From Watersipora subatra (taxonomy: Eukaryota; Bryozoa; Gymnolaemata; Cheilostomatida; Watersiporidae): a stretch of DNA of 64,000 nucleotides. The position numbers and the translations under genes are program-made. The DNA is taken from assembly GCF_963576615.1 (NCBI RefSeq), contig NC_088711.1, positions 36,382,121 to 36,446,120 of the forward strand, read 5' to 3'. Positions 12,870-24,200 of this stretch are shown piece after piece. The notes under the pieces were generated by a model that was given only the letters and a program-made list of their open reading frames with translations, was not told the origin of the DNA and did not search any database. Numbering within the stretch: the stretch's first letter is position 1; each line of letters opens with the position of its first letter.

Positions 12870-15800
12870 CTGAATGTCATCATTCTAACGGTGAGCGAAT
12901 AAAAGCCTTTGAAATCACCAGCTTCTAGATAGCTTATTTCACCGCTGTGGCCTGCTTGCATCCAGGAGTAAAAGCCATGTTCTGTTATTTTGCCATGTTC
13001 TTATTTAAGCCATGTTATTAATATATCGAAGGCCATCCATATAACTTCGGATGTGCAAAAAATGACACAGTTCAAGCAATGTTTAGAACTGCCAATTTTC
13101 TCATGCAAATTATCAAGTATGTTTTCAAATTCTTGCTGTAGCTTTAGTGACACACTGTAAAATGTAAAAAGAAACCAAAATATCTCAAATGAATTTCGTC
13201 CAGCTACTTCAGATACTACAGCCTTGACATTTAACTAAAGTTTTCATTAAGTAGTGTCAGACAAAATTTTGACACTTATCTAAAAAGAAAGGTAGTAACT
13301 GCAGATTTTGAGCCAAGTGTGAATAGAATCCTGTGAGTCGTTTTGGGTGAGCCAGCTCCACCAGAATGCAACCAGAAAAATCATCTTTGGATTAGTCCAT
13401 GACAATTCAAAGCTTTGCTTAAGGACGCAACTATAAACTCTGTATCGACAACACAAAAATGTACCTAGTCAAAACCAAATATAATTGCATGCTGACAAGA
13501 CTGGCTCTTGCATGGATTACCAAGCTACATAGATGAACTGCTTGAAGTTGTGTTCTCCTCATTGAAAATGGGCATTTTGTTTTCAGTTTTAAAACTAGGA
13601 GTAGCGCTGTTGCAAATCTCACCATGGATGAAAATTATTATGCTATGAATACTAGTCCTATGAGATTTAGGAGAATGCCGATTTAATCTGCAGCAGTTAA
13701 TCAGCTTTAGAATGGTAGGTCCACCTAATAATGGGATAATCGGTCCACTTTTACAAGGAATATAAGAAATATTTTTAGTTGTGATCTGATGTTTGGCTCT
13801 GATATGCTGCTGCATCGCACACAGATTTCTTTAAAAAAGGTATGAGTTTGTATTGAAGTGAACGCTGATTTTTCATAAGTTTAGCTTGTTTAATGATCTT
13901 TCTCCTGGTTCCATCATGACAACTGTGCACCATCTCCAGTCCTAACTAGGGTTAGATTCGTTGATGCTTTTATCTTGGTTCCTTTGCTTGCAAGTAGCCA
14001 GGTATAGGCCTTTTTTGTCCAAAGCTGCTCCATGCAGTCAAACAGTCTCATTCTACAATTCAATAAAATTGAGATGAATGAGATAAATTTAATTACGTTA
14101 CTCACGTGTTTAATTACATTTTGAAGCAGTGTTTACAACGGAGTAAGACAGCTCAACTCACAGAGCAAAAACATTGATTCAAATAGAATTAAGCTAAACA
14201 AGTGAATTTTAGTGTGCTTCAATTTAAATCACGACAAGTATAAAGTGCTAACAAAGAAGATCATTATTTGTAGTAAACAAAATCTTTATGCAATATATCT
14301 GTAATGTAAATTACTAGATATATTCATCTTGGCTATAGAAAAAAATAGAAATGTAAGATTGTCATCCATTTTACCTTACACTGACACGAAGATATGCATA
14401 TAGGTCCACGCATCCAATTATATCTTATTACCAACAATACCATGGGGATAATCACCATTTATGTTTTCGAATTCTTCACAGTACAAATTAATCCATGATC
14501 TTTATTGAATAAGTATTACATTATGAGGAGTTTCCGTAGCATGCTTTTATATTTCAAGATGCAGTCTGTAATATAAATGGCTAGCAATAATAAAATAGAA
14601 AAATGAGAAATGCTTGCAATAGCAATTTTCAAATATTATGTACATATTATAATGGACACACAGTAAATCACTAAAGTAAATCTGAAGCAGATGGCACACT
14701 TAAAGAACCAATCTTTTCAGTCATGTTTCTTTAGAAATACATCTGCAGAATACCGAAGTATACTAAAATCATGCTGATGAACATTATTGTGAAGAACGTA
14801 TATAAAGATAAAAATCTAAAAGCTAATACAATTGGACTTAATTGTTAAATACCGTATGCGCTAACCAACGGCGCCTCAATGGTTGCTAAGCAGGAGTAAG
14901 ATGAATTTATTCTTGTTTCATTTAAAATAATTTCAATAAAGCTTTAAAGATTGGCGCCTGAAAATATTAAAAAGCTACTCCAAATACTAGGCTAACCTGA
15001 AAAAATAAAGAAGATAGAAATACAACCATGATGGAAAAATGTATTTGCTTCCATAACGATTCATCGCAATCAAAATATTTTTCTCAAATTTTGCATTGAA
15101 CAGAGTGTCCATTTACAAAAGAAATGTACAGATAAATCTTAGTAGCCTGTACTTCAACTTGCTAACAGTTATGTAAATGTGTACAAAGATGAATATTTGT
15201 TCTTACACAGTGGATAAATAGTAATATAAATCATACTTGTTCTTCTATCTAAGACAGAGTTTTTTTGCAAAGCATTGATTAATATTGTGGCAATTTTCCA
15301 TATGGAAGATGTCCTTCCTAAAAGCCTTAATTCCTTTGAGAAAATAACTGCAGGCAGGTTTAAAAACAGTCAGAGATGATAGCGTGATCAAATTCCGTAA
15401 ATTCTAGTTTGTTGAAAACAAAACAGGTTCACGAACTAGTGAAATCTCTTTCAATTTAATAAGGGTTATGTTATTAATGTCTATGTATCAGCTAAACAAC
15501 AAGTATTTTTTATTTATATCGGTTTACGAAGAAATTATTATAATAGCTATGTAGTCTACCTGGTATAATACGCTACTGGTGCAACTAATTGCCATTTCAA
15601 CTATATCTTTAAGAAACATGCCACCTAAATTGAAAGAAGTAATATTTATCGAACACTACACAAAGGGCTGGGAGAAAAAGCTGAAAACAACAGTCAGTAG
15701 GGTCATATTTATTATTACAATATGACTGAGGAGAAGAGACAAGCTAAGATAGGAGAAGTATGAAGGATGAAATATACAAAGCACCAAAACAGTGTACTAT

Positions 15801-17250
15801 ATTCCTGCAAATCAGTAAACATAGGGCGCCACATCATGCTGTTCTACGAAGTTCATTGCTGTCTTATGACTATCATGTTGTCCTTTTGTTACATGCAGTT
15901 GCATCCCGACGAAACATCACAAAATTGTCAATGTATCATAGACCAATAGGCGGATATTTTTAAATTTTTAAAGTTTTAGATAGCTAAGACATTATACTGA
16001 GAAATACTAAAATTTGAAGTTAGAAAAAATTTGAAAGTTCACTAAATTGTACACAAGATTTTCATAATAACAAATTTTACTATATGCAAACCAATCCGTT
16101 CTTACACGAAAATTTGCATCAACATATGACGCAACTATTGGCACAGATTAGCTTCATCTATTGCAGCCAACAGAGTGCGCTGTACCCAACACTTTACTAA
16201 AAGAATGTTTTTATCCCCATATCTGAACACGAATATTCTGTACTAATGCACCATTACTTCCGTCAATATGCAAAAAAATAGCATGATTCTTCAGCAAATA
16301 AGTTACTTATCTAGGATAGTAAACCAAGTCTCTTGAGAGGGCAAGATACTAACTGAAACACATTCAGTATATTTAAGTACATTGCGTAAATGCGAAAATT
16401 TAGCCTGACAGAAATTGTTTGAATCGATCAATCACAATGCTCTGCGGCATGCAAATTATGAAACAGTTTTCTTTCGATAACAATCAAAAATTTTTGGAGA
16501 ATTAAAAAACAGTCACACTGACTTACACGACAAACTGTATAAAATTCATAGTAGTTCTGAACAGTTATCTGGACTGAGATTGACCAGGAAAATCTTGAAT
16601 AGCTAGTTTTCATGTTTTAAGCTAGCTAACCACATATCTGACAACCTATTTTAATTTCTTCATCTTGTTTAGATGTTGTTGAAACTCAAATGATATCTTA
16701 TGTGCCTGACAGAATATCAGAGGAACTTATTCTAATAGGTACTAACCATTAAAATTTACATAAATAGTATTTTTACTAGTTTGTTCACATATTTCCTAAA
16801 AAGATATATTCATATTTTTTACACATTACACTGTAAATATGGCTCACGGTTATTACCGAATGTTTATAATTGTTAATTATGCGTAGTCTTTATGGGTTTT
16901 TCTATGGTGCTTATTTTTTTGTATGATTCCGGTTTATTGTTATATATTCGTAGTTTCATAATCAAGTAATGAGAAGTTTTATGTAATGTCTGATCAGCAG
17001 CTTTTGTGAATGCACGAATCAAACAATTGTTACAAAGTTAAATTAAACTCACTATGTATGGTAAATATTGCCAAAACTATTGTTTGTTTGTGTAATCCGC
17101 TCTCATTAAAGACATACTTCATTCATAGGATTACATAAACTGCTTTATGTACTGAAAACATTAATTTTTGTTTTTTGCTTTAGAAATTCCAAAGAAGTAA
17201 GATTACTTTAGTACATCATAGCAATTAATAAAGATACAGATAAAAATATT
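12870..17250. other. AT-rich stretch with no convincing gene
   Basis: Apart from the tentative exon at 14052-13947, I see only unique AT-rich sequence with scattered stops. A 45-nt minus-strand open stretch near 16,530-16,577 has a good GTAAGT donor but does not fit the gene C phase chain. This may be further gene C intron or intergenic DNA. Confidence 0.5.
13947..14052 (-). CDS. Tentative further 5' exon of gene C
   Basis: A minus-strand acceptor after a T-rich tract (TTGAATTGTAG) opens a 106-nt stretch reading MRLFDCMEQLWTKKAYTWLL and on through a Lys-rich end. It finishes at a weak donor (GTTAGG) at a codon boundary, which fits the phase-0 start of the exon at 12869. The composition looks like real protein, but the donor is poor. 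Its start needs a preceding exon ending in phase 2, which I did not find. It could be chance coding potential. Confidence 0.35.
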
Positions 17251-17257
17251 ACCTTAA

Positions 17258-18133
17258 AGGTTGACTTGCAACAAAATTTACATTACAGTTATTTGATATG
17301 AAAAGATTCACCATGTCTTACTCTGTTGTGTTGTAGGTGCAAAATATGTGGAAATGTGATTACAAGCTCTTGAAAGCTCAAAAACAAACAGTTAATCGCA
17401 GCCACACGAGACCGCCGTAGTTTGGATTCTCTTTCCAAAACGACTCAAATATGACGTAGCTGTGGAAGATGGTTTCTGTTTACACTTTCATGCAACCTTA
17501 TTCGTCGAAATATTTTCACAAATATATTTCACGCATTCAATAAAACCATGTCTATTGTTCTTACGTGTCTATTTTATCGGCATTGTAATGCTGTCACTTT
17601 TAGTAGTGATATCTTATAACTTACTGTAAAATATCGCTTAATTTTTCAGCCTTACCTTGAAGGAGTACATATCATTGTCTGATAATCATGACGAGCCTGT
17701 TGGTCACTTGTGATAATCGAAAAGTGCTGCAAAAATTATTTGCGAAGTATTGGGTCACATGATCAGATTACGACTTGCCGATTAAACCAAACCGAAACGA
17801 AACTGTAAAGTAGCGAGCATCTATATTTGATATGGGTCTTCCGTAAAACCCGAAGTGTTTGTCATAAACTAGTGCTACGATAAGTTTTATATTAAGCCTT
17901 TTATTGGCCTTTCAATTCACGTGAGAACATCACGTGACAAGACAATAAATAAATTTCATGACTATGTCAAAGAAATAAAGAGATTCCAATCTACGGCGGC
18001 TTTTCGTTTTTGAGCTTTTAAGAGCTTGTAATCACATTTCCACATATTTGGCACCTACAACACGACAGAGTAAGACATGGTGAATCTTTTGATACCAAAT
18101 AACTGTAATGTGAATTTTGTTGCAAGTCAACCT
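17258..18133. mobile_element. Element with ~130-bp terminal inverted repeats, copy 2
   Basis: This is the best-preserved member of the family at 11392. The ends are AGGTTGACTTGCAACAAAAT and its inverted partner, with intact TTAA at 17254-17257 and 18134-18137. The inverted arms extend about 130 bp to CTCTTGAAAGCTCAAAAAC versus CTCTTAAAAGCTCAAAAAC. The centre is non-coding. TTAA duplication is the hallmark of piggyBac-type insertion (family knowledge); the tip sequence is not the usual CCCT form, so the class is uncertain. Confidence 0.75.
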
Positions 18134-18659
18134 TTAATAATGAGTTTAGTTTACTTCTAGATTCAGTAGGATGTATCACAGAAAGCGTTGGGTATATGCA
18201 CAATGTTGGTTTCTGCAGTGTATAACAAAATGGTTTCGACTTCCCGCTGTTGGGTCAGCGCACTCTGTATGGTACAACGGTGCATTAATAAATTAACATA
18301 CTTAAAAAAAGAGATGTCCTCTCATTTTTCTACCTAGAAATTTACTCTACAATTAATAGTATGGTATCTATTGTATCTATGGTATCTATGGTAAGTGCTA
18401 AAAAAGGACATTATTAAGGAAAACAACGTTTTGATGGTAAGCCTTGTTACAGTGAATGATGTAAAAATAAGGTTTTTTTTACTCAAGAAAAACCATACGA
18501 ATACGGAAAAACACTACTTACATATATGCAAAGAATCAGCTGCAACCCTTTACTGCTCCACCAAGAACCAGGCTACTTTGAGTATATAAGGCAATATATT
18601 TTTACAAATATATAAATATATACAGTGTATGTATGCTCAACAGACAACTGCATGAAATG

Positions 18660-19700
18660 AGTCTTTCCTGTGGTCTGCCGACCTTTGCTTGATAGGCTTT
18701 ATAGCATACACATTGGCAGGCTTCGGCCCTTTCCCAAAAAGGCCGACTCGGTGGTAGTTCGGTCTTTCATCGTTTGCTGTCAGTCTTGGTTAGTAGCAGG
18801 CCAGATGGAGGCGACCGGTCATTCTGCCCATCCCAGAGTGGGCCAAGGCATTCGTTTGTCACACGGTTGTCTTTTGTACAGCCAGCCGATAGACTGCAAA
18901 CCATCTCGGCTAGTTGTTTAGCAAAGTTTGGACTTTTAGCACTTTGTCCACCAGGATTTAGAGAAATAGCCAGCTTTTGTGCAGTTACCAGAGCTACTGA
19001 CCTCTCTGTTCCAGCTGCTCCCTGATCAGATACTTTCCTCATGAGAGTGCTCAGTACATGGTGAACACAGGTCTCCAGCATATGCCCTGCACTTGTACTG
19101 GCTCATTTCCAATGACACTTCGAGTTATCACCCGATCTGTGTCGCAAAGTCCCAGGGTGACCTCAGCCAGTCCTGGGTCAATCCATAGCTGCCACTTTGG
19201 AGTAGCATGTTAGCCGATACAACCGACCGTCCCACACACTGTTTTGGCAACCCTCGACACTGCTGTCGAGCTTTCCTTGTGTCTGCATGACAAGAGCTGA
19301 CCTTCCATGACGAGTTTCTGCCAGGTTGCTCTGCCGTACCTTAACTCGATGAGTTTACACTGCTGGTGGTCCTGCAGCCCTGCCTGCTGTTCCAGAATAT
19401 ATTAGAGCTCCGCCAGGATCTTCAACCATTTTGCCACCTGGTTGAACAATTCTTTTCTTCTGCACAGCCAGCAAAGTGAGGCAAGGTCAGTTCGGAATAG
19501 GAACTGTCAGCCATATAGGTATGGTTGAAAGTGCTTCACAGCCTTGACTATAGCAAGCAACTCTCTCCGTATGATGAGTAGCTCGTTTCAGCAGGTGCCA
19601 GGGTCTTGTTTAAGTAGGCAATTACCCTTTCTGTTCTATCCGCGACCTGAGACAAGACTGCACCTAACCCTGCTCTGCTCCCCTACTTGCTCGAAACAAT
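18660..19700 (-). pseudogene. Decayed Ty3/gypsy-like retrotransposon fragment (RNase H region)
   Basis: Reading the minus strand from about 19,660 gives GAVLSQVADRTERVIAYLNK, then TLAPAETSYSSYGES. After a frameshift it gives LLAIVKAVKHFQPYLYG and an FRTDLASLCWL-like motif. This is the order of the RT/RNase H junction in Ty3/gypsy polyproteins. Frameshifts and stops break it, and no protease, integrase or LTRs are visible. The stretch 19081-18767 stays open for about 100 codons but was not recognised. It is less AT-rich than its surroundings, as expected of a recent or imported insert. Confidence 0.6.
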
Positions 19701-19982
19701 CATCATAATATAATCATCACAACCATCCTAATCATCATATGCGTCCAGCTATTTTTGGATTCGCCCTGTAATGCAGAAGTCAGCTTGCATGAAAAGTACA
19801 ACAGACTAACACCCAGAACTTGCTAAATAAGAAACTGTGATCCAGTGTTAGGGAAAAGAACAAAGAGCATTGAGCAAGAAACTGCGAACTACAAAGCTAA
19901 GAAATACCAGGTAAAGAACTATGTTACATGCCACTGTAAAGAATGGCGCGGTAACATTATTTAACTTCTGCCCAGCTTTGTG

Positions 19983-19983
19983 C

Positions 19984-20020
<37 letters not shown>

Positions 20021-20024
20021 CATC
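19983..20024. repeat. TA dinucleotide microsatellite
   Basis: About 40 bp of nearly pure TA repeats. It lies in the stretch between the gypsy remnant and the start of the oxidoreductase gene, which otherwise shows nothing recognisable. Confidence 0.9.
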
Positions 20025-21089
20025 TATGAATTATATTCATGCATTCACAAGTGTAACTGTTTGGATATTTATTATTTGTAAACTCATTTCAGCATTACAC
20101 TTGATTGCATTGAGCGGTACTTAAATGTTCTCTGTCTTTTCATGCTTATAAAACTTGAGTAATAAAGAGCCATACTTATTAACCAGTCACATTCCCTGCA
20201 ACAATTACAGTTGTGTATGAGAGCTATTACTAATTTAGAATAATACAACTTGTATGCAGAACCCATTTACAAGTGGCTAGTCAGCGCTGACTCCCCCAAC
20301 AACACACATGACAAAACTAATTTTAACATATTAACAAGAGAAAAATCTTCAAAACTAAGTTTATTATTAAAATTAACTAAATTAAAATGAAACTAAATTA
20401 AAATTTTACCACACATATCAAGACTGATAATTTACCTCAAGCGAATATTCGAGCAGTCTTGAGCTTCTCGTCTAGAAGCAAATGTTTGATGAGAATGTTA
20501 AAAGGCAATCAAGTGACTCTGAATGATGTGTAAACGGTTATGCGACCATCACTACACTTACCATTAGTATGCGCTACCAATGTTATAACTTCTTGAGCAG
20601 TTGTTTGGGGTTGACCGGGTTATTCAGGATCGTCAGTATTAAAGATTCGACCAGGTACTATGACAATTTTCGTTTGGCGCTTACCGCATATTTCGTCTGA
20701 CAAATGTTAGCATTTACCTGTTGTAGCAGTTATATTTGTAAATAATTGGCTGGTCAGCCTTAACCAGCATCTATGCATTGTATATTAAATACGCGTACAT
20801 ATAGTTATTTCCGCTTCGTCAATAGCGTCGTCTGCCGCTTTTTATTGCCGGAGGGATTAAAAACATACGGTAGTGTAACTCGTAGAATAACTCAGCTTTT
20901 CATAGAATTCCTCGCGTTTTGCAGTTCAGCCAGCAAATATTTTCGTCTGCAACTCACGCTTTGAGCGAATGGCGAATCGTCGTTAGTTAGACACATATCC
21001 CAATAACATCCTGATTAATCTACGAATAATCTAACAGCGCGCGAGTAATCTAATTTCACGCCTTCTGTTCAGCAAATGTTTGCAAACTA

Positions 21090-21218
21090 TAGCCTCAGCG
21101 CCAAACTATCACGAGTTCAGCGGGCCTCAAAAAAGTCGCCTGGGAACTTCGTTTGTTATACAACCGAAGACGCTGTACCTGTAAATTAATACGTTTGCAT
21201 GTTTGTGAGGTGTATAAC
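21090..21218 (+). promoter_or_regulatory. Probable promoter-proximal/5' UTR region of the reductase gene
   Basis: The sequence just upstream of the ATG is less AT-rich than its surroundings (CACGAGTTCAGCGGGCCTC, GTCGCCTGGGAAC, CCGAAGACGCTGTACC). I see no convincing TATA box, and the start site cannot be placed. It is called by position only. Confidence 0.3.
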
Positions 21219-24200
21219 ATGGCATCCAAGAAGTTAACAGTCGCATTATTAGGTGAGATTTGCATTGCGAAATTGATCATTATTAAGATACTTCTGTTAT
21301 ATTCCTACCCTCGCTAGAGTCTCCTGATGACCTGCTACGGTCCCTAGGATATCTATCACCGTGTGCGTTATCCATTGTTATGTTATGTCCTTTGCCTGTC
21401 CCTACATTTCATCTTAATCCTATTAACCTCATTTGAGTCCTCAAAACTACTGCTATTAGTACCATTAGACTCTATGGCTGCAGTACTCTTACTCAAAGCC
21501 TTACCCTTAACTCCTCATATAACCTCTGAATCTCGAGCAAGTTGCCTAGCTCTAAGAGTAATTGACAACCTTGTCCAATCTAAGTCCCTTTTCTGCACCG
21601 ATTGCCTACGTAGCTTCGATTCTCTGAGTCCATTAACAGCTATCGCAATTGCAACATCTTTCCTGTTATCATCTCCACCAAAATTCTGTTGGTTCATAGA
21701 TAAAATTACATCAAAAGCTAACAGGCTAATAGGAATGTTACATAGAGTTCTTAAAACAGCTGACACTAAGACAAGATTAGTGGCATACAAGACTCTGATA
21801 CGATCAGGCCTTGAATATGCTTGCCAGGTGAGGAACCCACATTTAAAAAAAGATATCAAGAAGATTGAAAAAATCCAAAATAAATGTCTGAAATTTGTTT
21901 ACTGCACAAGACCACCAGTAAGCTCTTCACAATAAAGGGAAAACACTAACATAAAATCATCATCAAAAACGTAGAAAAGATGCCCGAATAAAACTATATT
22001 GCAAAGTGTTGAGTTCTGGTGTTATTCAAAACACTTTTACTCTTCCCAATAACCCGCACGATACAAGACAAAATAGAGAATTGTACATGCCATCTATAAA
22101 ATCAGGGCAATATTTTCACCCCTTTTGGCCAAAACAACTAGGGATCTTCGAGGGGATGTCGATTGTGCAGATGTTTAGTTTCTTTGATTTAACCGGAGAG
22201 ATTTTTACATGTATATATGTCAATAAATAAATATATAATAAAGAATAAGAAAAATAAATAAATTAAAGTAAAAAATAAACAAAAAAGGTTCTTGAAACTG
22301 AGTTTTTACGTCTTTTTGCCTTTAGAGGCTCTCAGTAAGAACGATCTGATCTGAAAGTTCAAGGTCCTGCTGAGTTTCTCAAGTCTTAACATATAATCAC
22401 TTTCATTTTCACCACATGCTTGAGAGCAAGTAACGAATTTCATAGTCCTAACATAAACTGTTTCCGCCCCACCATATATTCTATTTAGGTGCTCCATAGC
22501 CTGAGCATAAGTAGAATCCTGTGACTCTAAGCTAAACCCTACAGACTGTAAAGCCTCATGGCCAACTTTACCTATAGCCTGTAACAGCGCAAGCAGTTTA
22601 ATGCGACCGCTAAAGTTAACCTGACTTCCTTCAGTCTTGCCCATTTGCATAGCGGCGCACTCTACACATAGGTTGAACTCTGACAGCCAAGACTTATAAG
22701 ATATGACTGCATCCTTTGAATCGATATCCAACCTGGGAAAATCCTTTAAGTTTAACCTGTAAGTGGCTATCATTCAAGAATAACGTATGGCGCTTCCACT
22801 ATTACTGTAGAAAAGTAATCAAACACTTACCCTTGCTCTTTGCAGAGGGGAATACACAAGCACAAACATTTAAAACCTCTCTTGAGCGTCCACTTGACAG
22901 TTCGAGCGCTAATCCCTGTTATCACTATCAAACACCACCACCAAAATCGTCGTCCACCGCAAACCAAGTTTGCCTACGACGTCATGTTATATTCCTACCC
23001 TCGCTAGAGTCTCCTGATGACCTGCTACGGTCCCTAGGATATGTATCAATAATAATCAAGGCGAATAGCAGACAATGCTGTTTGCACATTGATCAAAAAT
23101 ACAAACCATTTTGCAATGACATGCACATATGACTCAAAGTATTGCACGGTAGTGACGTTGTGGTGTAGCCTAGTGGCAAATTCTTTTTGGAAAAAAGGCG
23201 TGACAGTGTTTCTGTAACACTCGTACTCCTCTAATGAGATAGCTGTTAGAACTATGACCTGTGTGAGCTATTTAATGTGGTAAATGCATGTGCATCATAC
23301 AATGAATCACTCCGAGATCATACCTAGACCCATGGCTTTTGTTTTGTAAAGTTGATGTTCAAATTGATTGTGTTTTCCACATCGGTTGGTAATTTAGGAT
23401 GTACCTTGCAAGTCTGATGTAGTGACAAGTACACAAGCTCTGTATATCAATATGCATCAGCAAGGCTTGCATATCAATATATAGCCGCTAAAAAGTAAAT
23501 TGTTTGCATCAGTATAGTAGTTTAAGCAAATAGTAATGTTTAATATTGTTTACGAAGAGCGTGTGCGTAAGTTTATGCCGAATAGCAAGGCCCACTCGAG
23601 AATACTACGAACAAAAAATATAAACAGGAACTAGTACATATGAATGGAGTACCATGGGTATAAAGAGAACACGAGTGTACAAATATGTATATGGCTGTCA
23701 TCAGCAACTAGGTCTTGCAGGTCAAGGACGTAAAGGCATGACATGAAGCAACATTGTCATCAAATAATAATAAAAGTAGTTCTTCGACCATTGCAACTAC
23801 AGAAAATCTTGAACATTTCAAAATTGTCTAAAGATTAGTCTGTCTATGGAGTAAATATCTATCATGTCAAATATTTTATCAAATATCATCTGTCACCTTC
23901 ACATAAATGATGCTGATATCATATAGCACCTGTTCAAACAGGAACCCCCAATGGAGCGGACTGAACAACAGCCACAGTTTTAAAACAAGTGGCTGTCACA
24001 ACAGTGACCAAATGATAGCGATTGTAATAAAAAGGTCATTTTCATTATTGTCATGGACATTACCATATTACTAAGCTTTTTCTTGTTTGACCGCTCACCC
24101 AATATTTCAGCCAAAAATCTTTTACCAAATCTCTCTAACAGCTAGCCACAGCTTAAAACACTCACAAAAATCTGTAGTGACTTCCCATTGAAAAAAATTC

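Larger units (their letters stand above)
21295..23048 (-). mobile_element. Retroelement remnant bounded by 64-bp direct repeats, in intron 1
   Basis: The segments 21295-21358 and 22985-23048 are 64-bp direct repeats with one mismatch, each beginning TG and ending CA. Between them on the minus strand is a gag-like frame (22773-22306) that resumes at about 21,680-21,515, interrupted by a plus-strand LINE fragment. The repeats could be very short or truncated LTRs. The flanking pentamers (ACTTC, ATAAT) do not match, so I see no target duplication. The insert sits only about 40 bp past the first donor of the reductase gene. Confidence 0.55.

Noticed and set aside
13525-13815. 96-codon minus-strand frame
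   Set aside because: No homology recognised, low-complexity Ser end, and no matching splice phases with neighbouring gene C exons.
15760-15963. Plus-strand frame, and a minus-strand stretch reading HDSHKTAMNFVEQHDVAPY
   Set aside because: The plus frame has no support. The minus stretch looks protein-like, but its splice sites are weak and the phases do not join gene C.
16531-16577. Minus-strand open stretch QITVQNYYEFYTVCR with a GTAAGT donor
   Set aside because: It ends at a codon boundary, whereas the next candidate exon (14052) needs a phase-2 partner; too short to stand alone.
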